From positions 1,798,001 to 1,862,000 of the forward strand of contig NZ_CP141643.1 of NCBI RefSeq assembly GCF_038452275.1: DNA of 64,000 bases. The letters are read 5' to 3'. Positions 41,246 to 51,090 of the stretch are shown piece by piece. Each line of letters begins with the position of its first letter. Within the stretch, counting starts at the first letter, position 1. The notes under the pieces are model-generated. The model ran no database searches, had not been told where the DNA came from, and saw nothing but the letters and a program-made list of their open reading frames with translations. The translations under genes were made by a program, and so were the position numbers. This DNA is from Corynebacterium sp. BD556. GTDB taxonomy: Bacteria; Actinomycetota; Actinomycetes; Mycobacteriales; Mycobacteriaceae.

Positions 41246-42586
41246 ATGATCGTTTCGCTTCTGGTGACCGTCGAAAAGTCGCAGCCGCTGATGTCCCGAC
41301 TGGTCAATGTTGACGACTCGATGAACCTCGCCGATTTATCCCACGTCATCGACGCTGCCTTCGGTTTTTCCGGGGCGGCGAGCCACCTCTACATGGGCCC
41401 GGCGCGCCGCGGCGGGTCCCGCGAGGTCCTCTCCGCCACCCCCACCGCCGGGGAACGCGCGGAAGCTGAGGTGAAAATTTCACAGATCGACGAAATCACC
41501 TACGTCTACGATCCCGCCGCGAACTGGAATATCCACGTCGAGGTCCTGGGGCGCTCACACCTCGACGGGCCGACGCCCGTGCTTATCGACGCCCTCGGTC
41601 CCGACGTCGTCGAAGCCTGCAACGGCCCCGCTATGATGAGCCGCTTCCATGCCGAAGCGCGCCGCCTCACAGCCGGCCTCGACCCCGACATGGAAGTCGC
41701 GCCCTTGCTGTTGAGCTTTTTGCCGGTGATGAGCCCGGAGCGGCTGCTGCAGCGGCTGACCCAGGCGGACCAGGTAACGGTAAGTGAACGGATCAGCTTC
41801 ATCGCCGAGGACATGTTCGTGGGTGGTATCGCCGAAGCCGTCGAGGACAGTGCGAACGCCCCGCACCTCGCCGTGGATTTCGAGGAATACTTGGCGTCGC
41901 GGCCCGATTTGCGCGAAATTTTAACCATGGACCCGAACCCGGAGCGCAACCCGACTTTGATCGCGGCGATGGCGGAGTTCTTCGAAAAAGCGTTGGGAAC
42001 CCACGATGAATACGCCGCTAACTCCCACTCGGTTTACGAGGCGCTGGCCTCCGTCTTGGAGGAGGTCTGGTCACAGCCCCGCAAAAGAATCAAACTGACC
42101 TCCACTGGGGCGTTGCCCACCCGCAGTGTGGGGCAGGTAGCTAGCAAACTGGGGCGTATGTGGGTCGGAGAACGCCCGCGCGAAAGCTCCTTCCCGGAAA
42201 TCGCATCCATCCGTCGGGCGTTGACGCAGGCGGGCCTTCTAGAAGAAGACCAGGGGTGGTTGGTTATTACCCCGGCAGGCGAGAAGATGCTCACGCAACC
42301 GGACAATTTATCGGTGCTTCTGCCGCAGATTCACCGCGGATTCGAGGCTGTCCTCGGAGAGGAGTGGCCGCGAACCATCAGGTGGATTTGCGCAAGGTAT
42401 TTCATTGAGCCGTTCGGGGAGGTTGTGCCCATGACTCCGCGGGATCCGCACGCTGCCTTGGCGCTGTTGCGTGCGCTGGGGGTGATGTCCTTCGAAGCGG
42501 ATGGCACGGACGCGATGACGCCTGCCGGGGAAGAGTTCATGTCGGCGCTTGCCCATCTGGTCGGCCCGGGTGACTTAGAGAATTAA
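41246..42586 (+). CDS. Plasmid pRiA4b ORF-3-like protein
   Basis: A 446-residue protein. The N-terminal 170 residues match the PRiA4_ORF3 fold (VDDSMNLADLSHVIDAAFGFSGAASHLYMG...ITYVYDPAANWNIHVEVLG), a ubiquitin-like module found in plasmid and IS1096-type passenger genes. The C-terminal 250 residues are helical with winged-helix-like parts (SFPEIASIRRALTQAGLLEED). It starts 17 bp after the pirin gene. Function unknown. Its last 12 bases overlap the convergent DUF202 gene. Confidence 0.75.
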   Translation: MIVSLLVTVEKSQPLMSRLVNVDDSMNLADLSHVIDAAFGFSGAASHLYMGPARRGGSREVLSATPTAGERAEAEVKISQIDEITYVYDPAANWNIHVEVLGRSHLDGPTPVLIDALGPDVVEACNGPAMMSRFHAEARRLTAGLDPDMEVAPLLLSFLPVMSPERLLQRLTQADQVTVSERISFIAEDMFVGGIAEAVEDSANAPHLAVDFEEYLASRPDLREILTMDPNPERNPTLIAAMAEFFEKALGTHDEYAANSHSVYEALASVLEEVWSQPRKRIKLTSTGALPTRSVGQVASKLGRMWVGERPRESSFPEIASIRRALTQAGLLEEDQGWLVITPAGEKMLTQPDNLSVLLPQIHRGFEAVLGEEWPRTIRWICARYFIEPFGEVVPMTPRDPHAALALLRALGVMSFEADGTDAMTPAGEEFMSALAHLVGPGDLEN

Positions 42587-42892
42587 GTAAAGCCCGATGC
42601 TGCCCAGCAGCAGCATCATCAGGGTGCTCAGCGCCACCGTGGCGGTGTTCGGCTGGGCTTCGCTGCGGCTCAAAGCGTTCGCTTGCCGACGATACGTGGA
42701 CCGGTTAACGCCAATTATTCCCAACCCCAGCACCAGCAGCGCCACGATGGCCACCATCACCGTCTCCGGGTAATCAACCGACCAGCGCATCAGCGTCATG
42801 GAGGCAATAATCATGGCTAGGGCTGTGCGCGTCCAGGCCAAAGCTGTGCGCTCCGGCTGCAAACCAGCATCCGCCACGGGGATCGGGCGCAC
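42575..42892 (-). CDS. DUF202 membrane protein
   Basis: A 105-residue protein with three predicted helices and the DUF202 signature ERTALAWTRTALAM. It starts with GTG directly at the stop codon of the next DUF202 gene (TAGGTG), so the two are translationally coupled and probably act as a heteromer. Function unknown. Confidence 0.85.
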   Translation of the reverse strand: MRPIPVADAGLQPERTALAWTRTALAMIIASMTLMRWSVDYPETVMVAIVALLVLGLGIIGVNRSTYRRQANALSRSEAQPNTATVALSTLMMLLLGSIGLYLIL

Positions 42893-43255
42893 CTACATCA
42901 ACCCCACAAACACCACGACCGAGGCGATGAAGATGCCTGCGCCCAACAGCGGCGCGATCGCCGGGGCGGGCAGCGGCCGTTCGTGGCGCATGGCCCGCTC
43001 AACCCTCACCCAGCGCACCGCAGAACCCACCGAGATCGCCATGGACAACAACACAACCAAAGCCGCCGCGGCGGTGCGCAGCTCCGGTTTGATTCCCGGC
43101 ACCGCCAAGGCTTCCAAGGCGATGCCGCCGGCGAGAAAAGCCAGCGAGGTGCGCGTCCACGCCAGGAAAGTTCGCTCATTTGCCAAGGTAAAGCGTGGGT
43201 CTGGCTCCTGGCCGTCTGGAAACACCGCGCGGGTGAATCTGCCTCTTTCGTCCAT
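42893..43255 (-). CDS. DUF202 (YidH-like) membrane protein
   Basis: A 120-residue protein with the signature FTLANERTFLAWTRTSLAFL and three helices (about 38-58, 65-85 and 98-118). I use the ATG at 43255 (MDERGRFTRAV); the longer ORF is an extension without a ribosome site into the neighbouring VanZ gene. It is the first gene of the DUF202 pair. Confidence 0.87.
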   Translation of the reverse strand: MDERGRFTRAVFPDGQEPDPRFTLANERTFLAWTRTSLAFLAGGIALEALAVPGIKPELRTAAAALVVLLSMAISVGSAVRWVRVERAMRHERPLPAPAIAPLLGAGIFIASVVVFVGLM

Positions 43256-43278
43256 ACCCCACACTTTAACGGCCGGTT

Positions 43279-43770
43279 TCACAAGCGTTGCCACACCGCC
43301 AGCGCCGCGAAGATCCCGACGATGGCCGCACAGCCCACCACAAGCAGGGCCAGCACGATAGTGCGTGCCCTGTCGCCCACACGATTTGCCGCCCACCCGC
43401 CGAGGCCCGCGCCGAGGGTGTTAAAGATCAAATCGTCGATGTCTGAGTAGCCAGAATAGGTGGCAAATTGGGTGGTTTCGATGGCGAGGCTGAGAAGAAA
43501 ACCGGTTGTGAGGGGGCGTCGATAAGCAAGAAAGCCCACGGGGTAAAACAGGGCGATGTTGCCGAGAAGGTTCACCCACGGGCCGTACCAGACGGTGCTG
43601 AGCTCGCGGAACTCCAAAAGGGGCGCGAGACGCACCTCGCGGCGGGCGTGGACAGCAGCATCCCACAGCGGTCCGCCGTCAATGTGCGCTTTGCCAACCG
43701 TGGCGCACAAAACGGCGGCGAGGACCACCACCCACGCTGCTGCCGTTGCCGTACTAAGTTTTTCCCGCAT
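43279..43770 (-). CDS. VanZ-like membrane protein
   Basis: A 163-residue protein of the VanZ/RDD-like family with four or five helices. WVNLLGNIALFYPVGFLAYRRP and IETTQFATYSGYSDIDDLIFNTLGAGLGGW are the two family blocks. Start at 43770 (MREKLSTAT). VanZ proteins give low-level teicoplanin resistance in enterococci; in actinobacteria the role is unknown. Same strand as the DUF202 pair, 23 bp upstream. Confidence 0.87.
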   Translation of the reverse strand: MREKLSTATAAAWVVVLAAVLCATVGKAHIDGGPLWDAAVHARREVRLAPLLEFRELSTVWYGPWVNLLGNIALFYPVGFLAYRRPLTTGFLLSLAIETTQFATYSGYSDIDDLIFNTLGAGLGGWAANRVGDRARTIVLALLVVGCAAIVGIFAALAVWQRL

Positions 43771-43835
43771 TGCAACGAACCTAGGCGAAGAAGCTGACTG
43801 GGCGCTGCAAGCCGCCTTCCGCGTAGCCTGAAAGT

Positions 43836-44816
43836 ATGGATCACCCAACTCTGATTGTCACTGAAAACGGGCCTGAACTTGTCCGAACCACGCAGGAGCA
43901 CGCCGGGCAGGGCGACACGCTCATTGAGCTGAGCCATTCTAGCGTCAATTACAAAGACGCGATGGCGCTGGGCAACCGCGGTGTTTTACGCTCGTTGCCG
44001 TTGGTGCCCGGTATTGATGCGGTCGGCACCGTAGTCGAATCGCCTTCCTTGCAGGAAGGCACGTTGGTCACGGTCAACGGCTTCGGAATCGGCGAGAGCC
44101 GCCACGGGGGCTACACGCCAAGAATGCGTATCGACGCGAAGTGGGTCACGGTTGTGCCGCCGCTTTTCGACGCCCCCACGGCCGCCGCGCTCGGCACCGC
44201 CGGCTACACCGCCGCGCTGTGCGTCGCCGGTGTGGAGCGGGCCTTGTACCCGTTGGATGTTTTGGAAACCCACGAACGTGGCCCCATCCTGGTCACCGGC
44301 GCGACCGGTGGGGTGGGTTCGATCGCGGTGCAGCTTCTCACCCGCCGCGGCTTCGAAGTGCACGCTGTCACCGGGCGCGTGGAAGAACACGGGCAGTGGC
44401 TGCGCTCTTTGGGTGCCACAGAGGTTGTCGACCGGGCCGACTTTTCCAAGCCAGGCGAACCTTTGCAAGATGAAACGTACGCGGGTTTAGTCGACACACT
44501 GGGGTCGGTTCCTTTGGCCAACGCGCTGTCACGTTTGCAGTGGGGGGCGCCCGCCGCCGCCTGCGGACGCGCCGCAGGCAACGACCTGCCCGCCAGCGTG
44601 CTGCCGTTCATACTGCGTGGTGTGCAGCTAGTGGGCACTAACTCTGTGACCACCCCGCACGCGCTGCGCGATGAGGCGTGGCAGCTTTTGGCGCAGTCCC
44701 TCGACACAGGAAAACTCCACGACTCCGTGCGCACGGTTGCGCTAGACGGTGTCGTGGAGGTTGGTCGGCAGCTTCTCAACGGCTCCGGTCACGGCCGGAG
44801 CGTGGTTGAGCTTTAG
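43836..44816 (+). CDS. AcuI/YhdH-type quinone oxidoreductase
   Basis: A 326-residue medium-chain reductase of the acryloyl-CoA reductase (AcuI/YhdH) subgroup. SSVNYKDAMALGNRG and PGIDAVGTV are family hallmarks, and the NADPH loop is VTGATGGVGSIAVQLL. Zinc ligands of alcohol dehydrogenases are missing, as expected. It likely reduces acrylyl-CoA or another enone. Divergent from the VanZ gene; ends convergently, overlapping the next gene by four bases. Confidence 0.9.
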   Translation: MDHPTLIVTENGPELVRTTQEHAGQGDTLIELSHSSVNYKDAMALGNRGVLRSLPLVPGIDAVGTVVESPSLQEGTLVTVNGFGIGESRHGGYTPRMRIDAKWVTVVPPLFDAPTAAALGTAGYTAALCVAGVERALYPLDVLETHERGPILVTGATGGVGSIAVQLLTRRGFEVHAVTGRVEEHGQWLRSLGATEVVDRADFSKPGEPLQDETYAGLVDTLGSVPLANALSRLQWGAPAAACGRAAGNDLPASVLPFILRGVQLVGTNSVTTPHALRDEAWQLLAQSLDTGKLHDSVRTVALDGVVEVGRQLLNGSGHGRSVVEL

Positions 44817-45784
44817 TCCTCGGAGGGGACCGGGCCGCCGGAAATCTGACGGTAGGCGTGCGCCGACGCGAGGATGCACACCGGCGTGGCCACGATCAGA
44901 CCGGCAACCAGGGCCAACGTGCCCAACAACGTGACCACAAAGCTGATGACGGTAAACAGCAGCAACTGCGGGTAGTTGCGGACCGCGGCGGCAAAGCCCA
45001 TCTTCAGGGCCCCGCCCACGCCAGCGGCATTGTCAGCCGCGAAGAAAGGCGACAAGTACAGGAAGGGGCTGATCAAAAGCATTACCAGGGTGACAACCCC
45101 GAGGACCTTAAATGCGGCTCCGAAAATCGGCAGGAGTGTCTCGATGTCCTCAGGGTCTGTGTTCATCGCAGTAACATCCCTCAAAGGCTCAGCCACGAAG
45201 GGAAGCGTCAGCAAGAGCAAGAGCAAGATGACGGAGACGATGAGGGCCAAAACAGCCAGCACCACAATCGTCCCCAGTGTTGCACCGTAGCGCGGCGCGC
45301 TGACCTGCCCGAATTCGAACCTCTTAGCCAAGGTGCCCATAAGAGCCATCGAGCACAGCAGCGGGTAGAGGAACAACGAGACAAGGCCTGCCAGGGGCAA
45401 TAAGCCCGACACGCCAGAAATCAGCAGGATCGCCAGACCGGTCAGAAGCCACACCATGGGGTTAGCGAAAACAGCCTTGAAGCCGAAAGACCACGCGGCC
45501 ATGACATCAAGCTTGCCGGTGCCGCGGCGGTGCGTCCAACCGTTGGATGCAGGGTCGTTCAGTGGGTGCGGATCGTGGCCGTCGCCGTAGGTGCCGTCGA
45601 CAAGCGTTGTTCCGTGGTAGCGCAGCGCCCCGTGCTGGGACGCGTTAACGTCGTACAAGCCTGCCTCTTGCGCATACTCATCTCCACCGTAAGAGGAAAA
45701 GCCCTGCGGCTGTGGGGAGTAATTTTGGCTGAAGTACTCACCGTCATCGGGGTAACCGGTGCCGCCGTCTTTGGGGGTCGTCAT
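44813..45784 (-). CDS. Conserved multi-span membrane protein
   Basis: A 323-residue protein. The first 95 residues are polar, rich in Gly, Tyr, Gln and Pro and probably disordered in the cytoplasm. The rest carries about six membrane helices in pairs, with GFKAVFANPMVWLLTGLAILL and GGALKMGFAAAVRNYPQLLLF resembling two repeats. This organisation is common in actinobacteria but I cannot name the family. Stands alone. Confidence 0.75.
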   Translation of the reverse strand: MTTPKDGGTGYPDDGEYFSQNYSPQPQGFSSYGGDEYAQEAGLYDVNASQHGALRYHGTTLVDGTYGDGHDPHPLNDPASNGWTHRRGTGKLDVMAAWSFGFKAVFANPMVWLLTGLAILLISGVSGLLPLAGLVSLFLYPLLCSMALMGTLAKRFEFGQVSAPRYGATLGTIVVLAVLALIVSVILLLLLLTLPFVAEPLRDVTAMNTDPEDIETLLPIFGAAFKVLGVVTLVMLLISPFLYLSPFFAADNAAGVGGALKMGFAAAVRNYPQLLLFTVISFVVTLLGTLALVAGLIVATPVCILASAHAYRQISGGPVPSED

Positions 45785-45895
45785 CTCTCACCTTCAATAC
45801 TATTAATGAAAATTTGGACAGACTCATGCTAGCAAGGCGCCCACCCGCGCCCAACCCGAGTCGGGTTAAGCAGTGGATGCGGCAGAAAGCCTTAT

Positions 45896-48724
45896 CTACT
45901 TCAGCACAAGATTGACCATACGACCAGGTACGACGATGACCTTGACCACGTTTTTGCCTTCAGTTAACTCGGTGACGCGGGCGTCGGCAAGGACTAGCTT
46001 TTCGACGTCCTCCTTGCCCGCGTCCGTCGGCACGTCAAGGCGCGCCCGGACTTTGCCGTTGATCTGGACGGGGAGCTCCACGGTGTCGTCGACAAGCAAC
46101 GCCTCATCGAAGGTGGGGAAAGGCTCGAACGTCAGCGTTAAATCGTGACCGAGCTTTTCCCACAGCTCCTCCGCGATGTGCGGGGCGAGCGGGGAAACCA
46201 TCTGCACCAGCGGCTCGACCGCCGCGCGCGGCGCGGTCTGCGGGTAGGTCTTGGTCAGGTAGTTGACGTACTCGATGAGTTTTGCCACCACCGTGTTATC
46301 GCGCAGGTTCGCGTAATCCTCACGCACACCCGCGATCGTGCGGTGTAGCTGCTTCGCGTCGTTATCACTTAACTCCCCGCCCCCAACGTGCGTCTGGCCC
46401 GTTTCCTCATCAACGACCAGACGCCACAAGCGCTGCAGGAACCGGTGCGCACCCACCACATCCTTCGTCGCCCAGGCGCGCGACGTGTCCAGCGGGCCCA
46501 TCGCCATCTCGTAGACGCGCAGGGTGTCCGCGCCGAACTCCTCAACAACCTCATCTGGGGAGACCGAGTTCTTCAGGGACTTGCCCATCTTGCCGTACTC
46601 CCGGTGGACCTTTTCGCCCTGATAGAAGAACTCGCCGTCCTTTTCCTCCACCTCCGCGGCCGGGACGTAAACACCACGCGAATCCGTGTAAGCCCAGGCC
46701 TGAATGTAGCCCTGGTTAAACAGGTGACGGTAGGGCTCGCGCGAGGTGACGAAACCGAGATCGAAAAGCACCTTGTGCCAAAACCGCGCGTAGAGCAGGT
46801 GCAGCACCGCGTGCTCCACACCACCGACGTAGAGGTCCACGCCGCCCGGGTCGTTTCCGTCCTGCGGACCCGACCAGTAGCGCTCGTTGTCGATGTTGCA
46901 GAACTCCTCGCTGTTCGTCGGGTCAATATAGCGCAGCTGATACCAGGAAGAACCTGCCCACTGCGGCATCACGTTCGTGTCACGGTAATAGGTCTTGGTG
47001 CCCTCTCCCAGATCCAGCTCCACCTCAACCCAGTCGGTGGCCTTCGCCAGCGGCGGGGAGGGCTCAGAGTCCGCGTCATCAGGGTCGAAAGACACCGGCT
47101 TGTAGTCCTCAACCTCCGGCAGCTCAACCGGCAGCAACTCCTCCGGCAGGCCGTGGGCCTGGCCGTTTTCGTCGTAGACAATGGGGAAAGGCTCGCCCCA
47201 ATAACGCTGGCGAGCAAACAGCCAGTCCCGCAGCTTGTACTGAATCTTCTCCTGCCCAGCCTGCTTGTCCTCCAGCCAGGCAATGGTGGCCGCGATCGCT
47301 TCCTCAGTGCCCAGGCCGTTGATGTCCAGCCCTTCGCCGTTGGCGGAGTTGATGTGCGTCCCATCGCCGGCAAATGCGGCCTCGGAAACGTCGCCGCCCT
47401 CAAGCACAGCCACAATGGGCAGGCCAAACACGGTGGCAAACTCAAAGTCGCGCTCGTCGTGGCCCGGCACGGCCATGATCGCCCCGGTGCCGTAGCCGGT
47501 AAGCACATAGTCCGCGATGAAAATCGGAACTTCTTCGCCACTGACCGGGTTCGTCGCGTAGGAGCCGAGAAAGACACCGGTCTTTTCCTTGTTCTCCTGG
47601 CGCTCCACGTCGGACTTCGCGGCGATCACGCGCTTGTAGGCGGCCACGGCTTCATGCGGGTTATCAGCGCCGAAAGTCCACCGCTTATCCACATCCTCCG
47701 GATAAGCATCCGCCGTCAGGGCGCCGACGAGCTCGTGCTCCGGTGCGAGCACCACGTAGGAGGCGCCGAAAAGGGTGTCCGGCCGGGTGGTAAATACCGT
47801 GATCGGACCTGCGGCGGAGGCGAAAGAGACTTCGGCGCCGCGGGAGCGACCAATCCAATTGCGCTGCATGGACTTGACCTTCTCGGGCCAGTCGAGCAGG
47901 TCGAGGTCGTCGAGAAGCCTGTCCGAATACGCGGTGATACGCATCATCCACTGGCGCAGACGCTTACGAAAGACCGGGAAGTTGCCGCGCTCCGAGCGGC
48001 CATCGGCTGTGACTTCCTCGTTGGCCAGCACCGTGCCCAACCCCGGACACCAGTTCACCATCGACTCCGATAGATACACCAAGCGAAACTCATCTATCGC
48101 CTTGTGTTTTTCCGGGGTGCTTAACGACGAGAAGGTGCGCCCGTCCTTAGTCAGTCGCGCCCCGGTCATCAACTCGCGCACCAAATCCTCGATCGGGCGG
48201 GCCTTGTTTAAATCAGCGTCGAACCAGGCGTTGTAGATCTGCAGGAAAATCCACTGTGTCCAGCGGTAGAACTCCGGGTCGGTGGTGGCCACCGCACGGC
48301 GCCGGTCATGGCCCAAACCCAGCGCGTCAAGCTGACGGGTCATGTTGGCAATGTTTGCCTCAGTTGTCGTGCGCGGGTGGGTTCCGGTCTGGATCGCGTA
48401 CTGCTCGGCGGGCAGGCCGAAGGCATCATAGCCGAGGGTGTGCAGCACATTTTTGCCCAACATGCGGTTATAGCGGGCGTAGACATCAGTGGCGATATAG
48501 CCCAGCGGGTGGCCGACGTGAAGGCCCGCGCCCGAGGGGTAGGGGAACATGTCCTGGACATTGAGCTTGTCCGCGGGAAGCGTCTCGCTCGTCGCGAGCT
48601 CTCCCACTGGGTTCGGCGCGTTGAAGGTGCCGTTGTCCACCCAGTAGCGCTGCCACTTCTTTTCGATCTCGCCAGCGATTGCCGCGGTGTAGCGGAAGGC
48701 CGGCCCCTCGGTCGCGTGAGTCAT
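45896..48724 (-). CDS. leuS: Leucyl-tRNA synthetase
   Basis: A 942-residue class I synthetase. The HIGH motif appears as HVGH in [14 protein letters not shown], the KMSKS loop is [10 protein letters not shown], and a full CP1 editing domain is present ([19 protein letters not shown] and [15 protein letters not shown]). Length is typical of actinobacterial LeuRS. The first 40 residues are an actinobacterial N-extension before [14 protein letters not shown]. No T-box or leader peptide is evident upstream. Confidence 0.97.
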   Translation of the reverse strand: MTHATEGPAFRYTAAIAGEIEKKWQRYWVDNGTFNAPNPVGELATSETLPADKLNVQDMFPYPSGAGLHVGHPLGYIATDVYARYNRMLGKNVLHTLGYDAFGLPAEQYAIQTGTHPRTTTEANIANMTRQLDALGLGHDRRRAVATTDPEFYRWTQWIFLQIYNAWFDADLNKARPIEDLVRELMTGARLTKDGRTFSSLSTPEKHKAIDEFRLVYLSESMVNWCPGLGTVLANEEVTADGRSERGNFPVFRKRLRQWMMRITAYSDRLLDDLDLLDWPEKVKSMQRNWIGRSRGAEVSFASAAGPITVFTTRPDTLFGASYVVLAPEHELVGALTADAYPEDVDKRWTFGADNPHEAVAAYKRVIAAKSDVERQENKEKTGVFLGSYATNPVSGEEVPIFIADYVLTGYGTGAIMAVPGHDERDFEFATVFGLPIVAVLEGGDVSEAAFAGDGTHINSANGEGLDINGLGTEEAIAATIAWLEDKQAGQEKIQYKLRDWLFARQRYWGEPFPIVYDENGQAHGLPEELLPVELPEVEDYKPVSFDPDDADSEPSPPLAKATDWVEVELDLGEGTKTYYRDTNVMPQWAGSSWYQLRYIDPTNSEEFCNIDNERYWSGPQDGNDPGGVDLYVGGVEHAVLHLLYARFWHKVLFDLGFVTSREPYRHLFNQGYIQAWAYTDSRGVYVPAAEVEEKDGEFFYQGEKVHREYGKMGKSLKNSVSPDEVVEEFGADTLRVYEMAMGPLDTSRAWATKDVVGAHRFLQRLWRLVVDEETGQTHVGGGELSDNDAKQLHRTIAGVREDYANLRDNTVVAKLIEYVNYLTKTYPQTAPRAAVEPLVQMVSPLAPHIAEELWEKLGHDLTLTFEPFPTFDEALLVDDTVELPVQINGKVRARLDVPTDAGKEDVEKLVLADARVTELTEGKNVVKVIVVPGRMVNLVLK

Positions 48725-48762
48725 GCTTAAACAGTGTAATGGGTGGCTTTTTCGCCGCGCCC

Positions 48763-48903
48763 CTAGCGGAAGTCATCCACCTTGTCCTCACCGCCAAGCA
48801 GCCCCGTCACCACAATCGCACCAGGATCCGGGACGTCCCTCGTCGAATCACCCAAGTACGACGCGCGAGCTTTCTTCGCCGCGAGCGCCCGAGTGCTGCG
48901 CAC
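48763..48903 (-). CDS. Small 46-residue hypothetical protein
   Basis: GTG start at 48903, just after an in-frame stop, and 46 codons with strongly coding-like third positions: [19 protein letters not shown] and [26 protein letters not shown] run overlaps the start, so the ribosome site is unusual. It lies between the ThDP enzyme and leuS on the same strand. Too short to classify; it could also be the end of a degraded gene. Confidence 0.45.
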   Translation of the reverse strand: MRSTRALAAKKARASYLGDSTRDVPDPGAIVVTGLLGGEDKVDDFR

Positions 48904-48928
48904 CCCCCTTTAGGAGAGCTGGCTACTG

Positions 48929-50572
48929 CTAGCTCGGGGCGCTGAGGTCTTGGTCAATGATCACGTTGACCAACGCCGGAACCTTGTCCTTTCGAACAAC
49001 CCGCAGAGCCCGCTCGATCGCACCTGCAACCTGGGAATCCTCGGTGACAAGCTCACCGTAGGCACCGAAGCTCCTCGCCACCTCAGCGAAGTCCGGATTG
49101 TCCATCTGAGTGCCGCTAATGCGGCCAGGGAAGTGACTTTCCTGATGGTCCCTAATGGTGGCGTACTGCCCGTTAGACACCGTAACAACAAGGAAAGCCA
49201 CGCCCTCCTGCACCGCGGTGGCCAACTCCTGCCCATTCATCAAGTATTCGCCGTCGCCGGCGATAGTGACCACGGTGCGATCCGGAAACTCCAACGCGGC
49301 GGCCGTCGCCGCCGGAATGCTGTAGCCCATCGAACCATTACCAACACCCAACAAGGAGGGGTAGCGCTCCGTACGCACATAACGCTGCACCCACATGCAG
49401 TGGTTGCCAGCACCATAGGTAAACACCCCATCCTCGCCCACCTGCTTATGCAACTGGGCAAATACCTCCTCAAGGTGGACGGTATTTTCCGGAGTCGGAC
49501 GCCACGGCTTCCCAATCACCTCCCCGTAGTCCAAGTGCTCGACATGAGCGCGGTCAAAAAACTCCTGGCGCGCGTTCGCACCCTCAAGATCCCCCGAGCT
49601 TGTCAACTCCGCGATGAACTGCCTCGGAGTGGCCACAATATGCTCCGTAATCACGCCCGACTTGCCACGCAACTCAGTATCCATAGTCACAGCAATGTTG
49701 ACCTGGTCGGTTCCCTGCCGGAGAGTGAAACCGTCGGAAGGGGCGTCGGTAAGCAAATTGCCCAACTGAATGACCACATCAGCATTATCGACAAGCTCAG
49801 CGGTCGCATCGCTGCGGCCAACACCCAACCACCCCGCATTCGCCGGCGAACTATACGGAATACGATCACTCGTGCGGAAATTATGCACCACCGGAATACG
49901 GTTCTTCGTAGCAAACGCTGCCAGCGCCTCACTGGCCTGCGCATCCCAACCCGGACCGCCCGCAAAAATAACGGGGCGCTTCGCCGCAGCCAGCCTCTCC
50001 CGCACTCGCGCAAGCTGAGCAGCCGAAACCGCACCCTCCGACACCGGCACAGGCGGGTAGGAAATCCCCGAAAACTCCTTATAAAGGATATCCTCCGGCA
50101 ACCCAACAATCACCGGGCCCGGCCGACCTGAACGAGCCAAGAAGAAAGCATCAGCAACAACGCGCGAGGCCGAGGCCGGGTCATCAATGACAAAAACCTG
50201 CTTCGCTTGGGTACCGAACCACGCCTTCGGGTCAAACTCCTGGAAAGACTCCCGGTCACGATCCTTAAGGGGGATCAAGCCGATAAACAGCACAAGCGGA
50301 GTCGCGTCTTGCCACGCCGTGTGCACCGCCACAAAGGCGTTGGCCGCGCCCGGGCCCCGCGTGACCATAACCACCCCAGGCTCACCCGTTGCCTTAGCGT
50401 GAGCCTCCGCCATGTAACCAGCGCCGCCTTCCTGACGGCAAACAACAATATGGATGGACGAATCGTAAATCCCGTCCAACACAGGAAGGAAACTCTCACC
50501 TGGGATGATAAAGGTGCGGGACACTCCGTGCGCTTCAAGCGACTCGGCTATCGCCTTGCCAACATGTGCCAT
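48929..50572 (-). CDS. ThDP-dependent enzyme of the acetolactate synthase family
   Basis: A 547-residue homologue of the large subunit of acetolactate synthase. It has the N-terminal ThDP-binding pyrimidine domain with catalytic Glu in CRQEGGAGYMAEAHAKATG, the central domain, and the pyrophosphate domain with GDGEYLMNGQELATA and metal-binding SNGQY. No small regulatory subunit gene is near, and the sequence lacks the IlvB N-extension, so it is more likely a catabolic or specialised decarboxylase/lyase than the biosynthetic enzyme. Substrate unknown. Confidence 0.85.
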   Translation of the reverse strand: MAHVGKAIAESLEAHGVSRTFIIPGESFLPVLDGIYDSSIHIVVCRQEGGAGYMAEAHAKATGEPGVVMVTRGPGAANAFVAVHTAWQDATPLVLFIGLIPLKDRDRESFQEFDPKAWFGTQAKQVFVIDDPASASRVVADAFFLARSGRPGPVIVGLPEDILYKEFSGISYPPVPVSEGAVSAAQLARVRERLAAAKRPVIFAGGPGWDAQASEALAAFATKNRIPVVHNFRTSDRIPYSSPANAGWLGVGRSDATAELVDNADVVIQLGNLLTDAPSDGFTLRQGTDQVNIAVTMDTELRGKSGVITEHIVATPRQFIAELTSSGDLEGANARQEFFDRAHVEHLDYGEVIGKPWRPTPENTVHLEEVFAQLHKQVGEDGVFTYGAGNHCMWVQRYVRTERYPSLLGVGNGSMGYSIPAATAAALEFPDRTVVTIAGDGEYLMNGQELATAVQEGVAFLVVTVSNGQYATIRDHQESHFPGRISGTQMDNPDFAEVARSFGAYGELVTEDSQVAGAIERALRVVRKDKVPALVNVIIDQDLSAPS

Positions 50573-50796
50573 CTTTTTAAGCCTCAGTACCTTTCTTCAG
50601 TCTCAAAGAGTGCAGAAACCAGCCGGCGGCGCCAACAGTTCCAGCAACGACGTCATCGACCCCGCACCGTCACGTCCGCAAAAACCACCTATCAACGTCA
50701 GGATACCGATAGTTTTTTGGCTCATCTTCGCCACACCATCCCCGAGGTTGATCGCCCAAGATCCATCAGGGAAGAAGCGCCGCGAGAAGCGCCGTC

Positions 50797-51006
50797 ATGC
50801 CGACCATACCCTCCCACACCTTATCCGCCCTGCAGGCACTCCTGATGGCCGCCGCCTCCTTTTCTAACCTGGCGGACGAGGACTTCACCCTAGAGCGCCA
50901 CGTCATCGGCGGCATGAGCCTCGGTGCTACCTTCGCCCCCATCGTGGAACAGTTGCGGACAAAGATGGAGCGCCAAGGGCTCTGCGGCAGGGACACGGTT
51001 CTCTAG
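50797..51006 (+). CDS. Small hypothetical protein upstream of mntH
   Basis: A 69-residue ORF (LSALQALLMAAASFSNLADEDFTLERHVIGG) with GC-rich third positions on this strand, ending 84 bp before mntH. No strong ribosome site and no family recognised. The 224 bp before it (50573-50796) contain the promoter region of the divergent ThDP gene and nothing else I can identify. Confidence 0.4.
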   Translation: MPTIPSHTLSALQALLMAAASFSNLADEDFTLERHVIGGMSLGATFAPIVEQLRTKMERQGLCGRDTVL

Positions 51007-51090
51007 CAAACTATGACCCTGCAGGCCGCCAACAACCAGCGTTGCCCTACGATAACCCTAATGTGACCTCAACCACAAGGGAGGTATTCA

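Noticed and set aside
46388..48073. 561-residue plus-strand ORF opposite leuS
   Set aside because: Antisense of leucyl-tRNA synthetase; Arg/Val-rich without domains.
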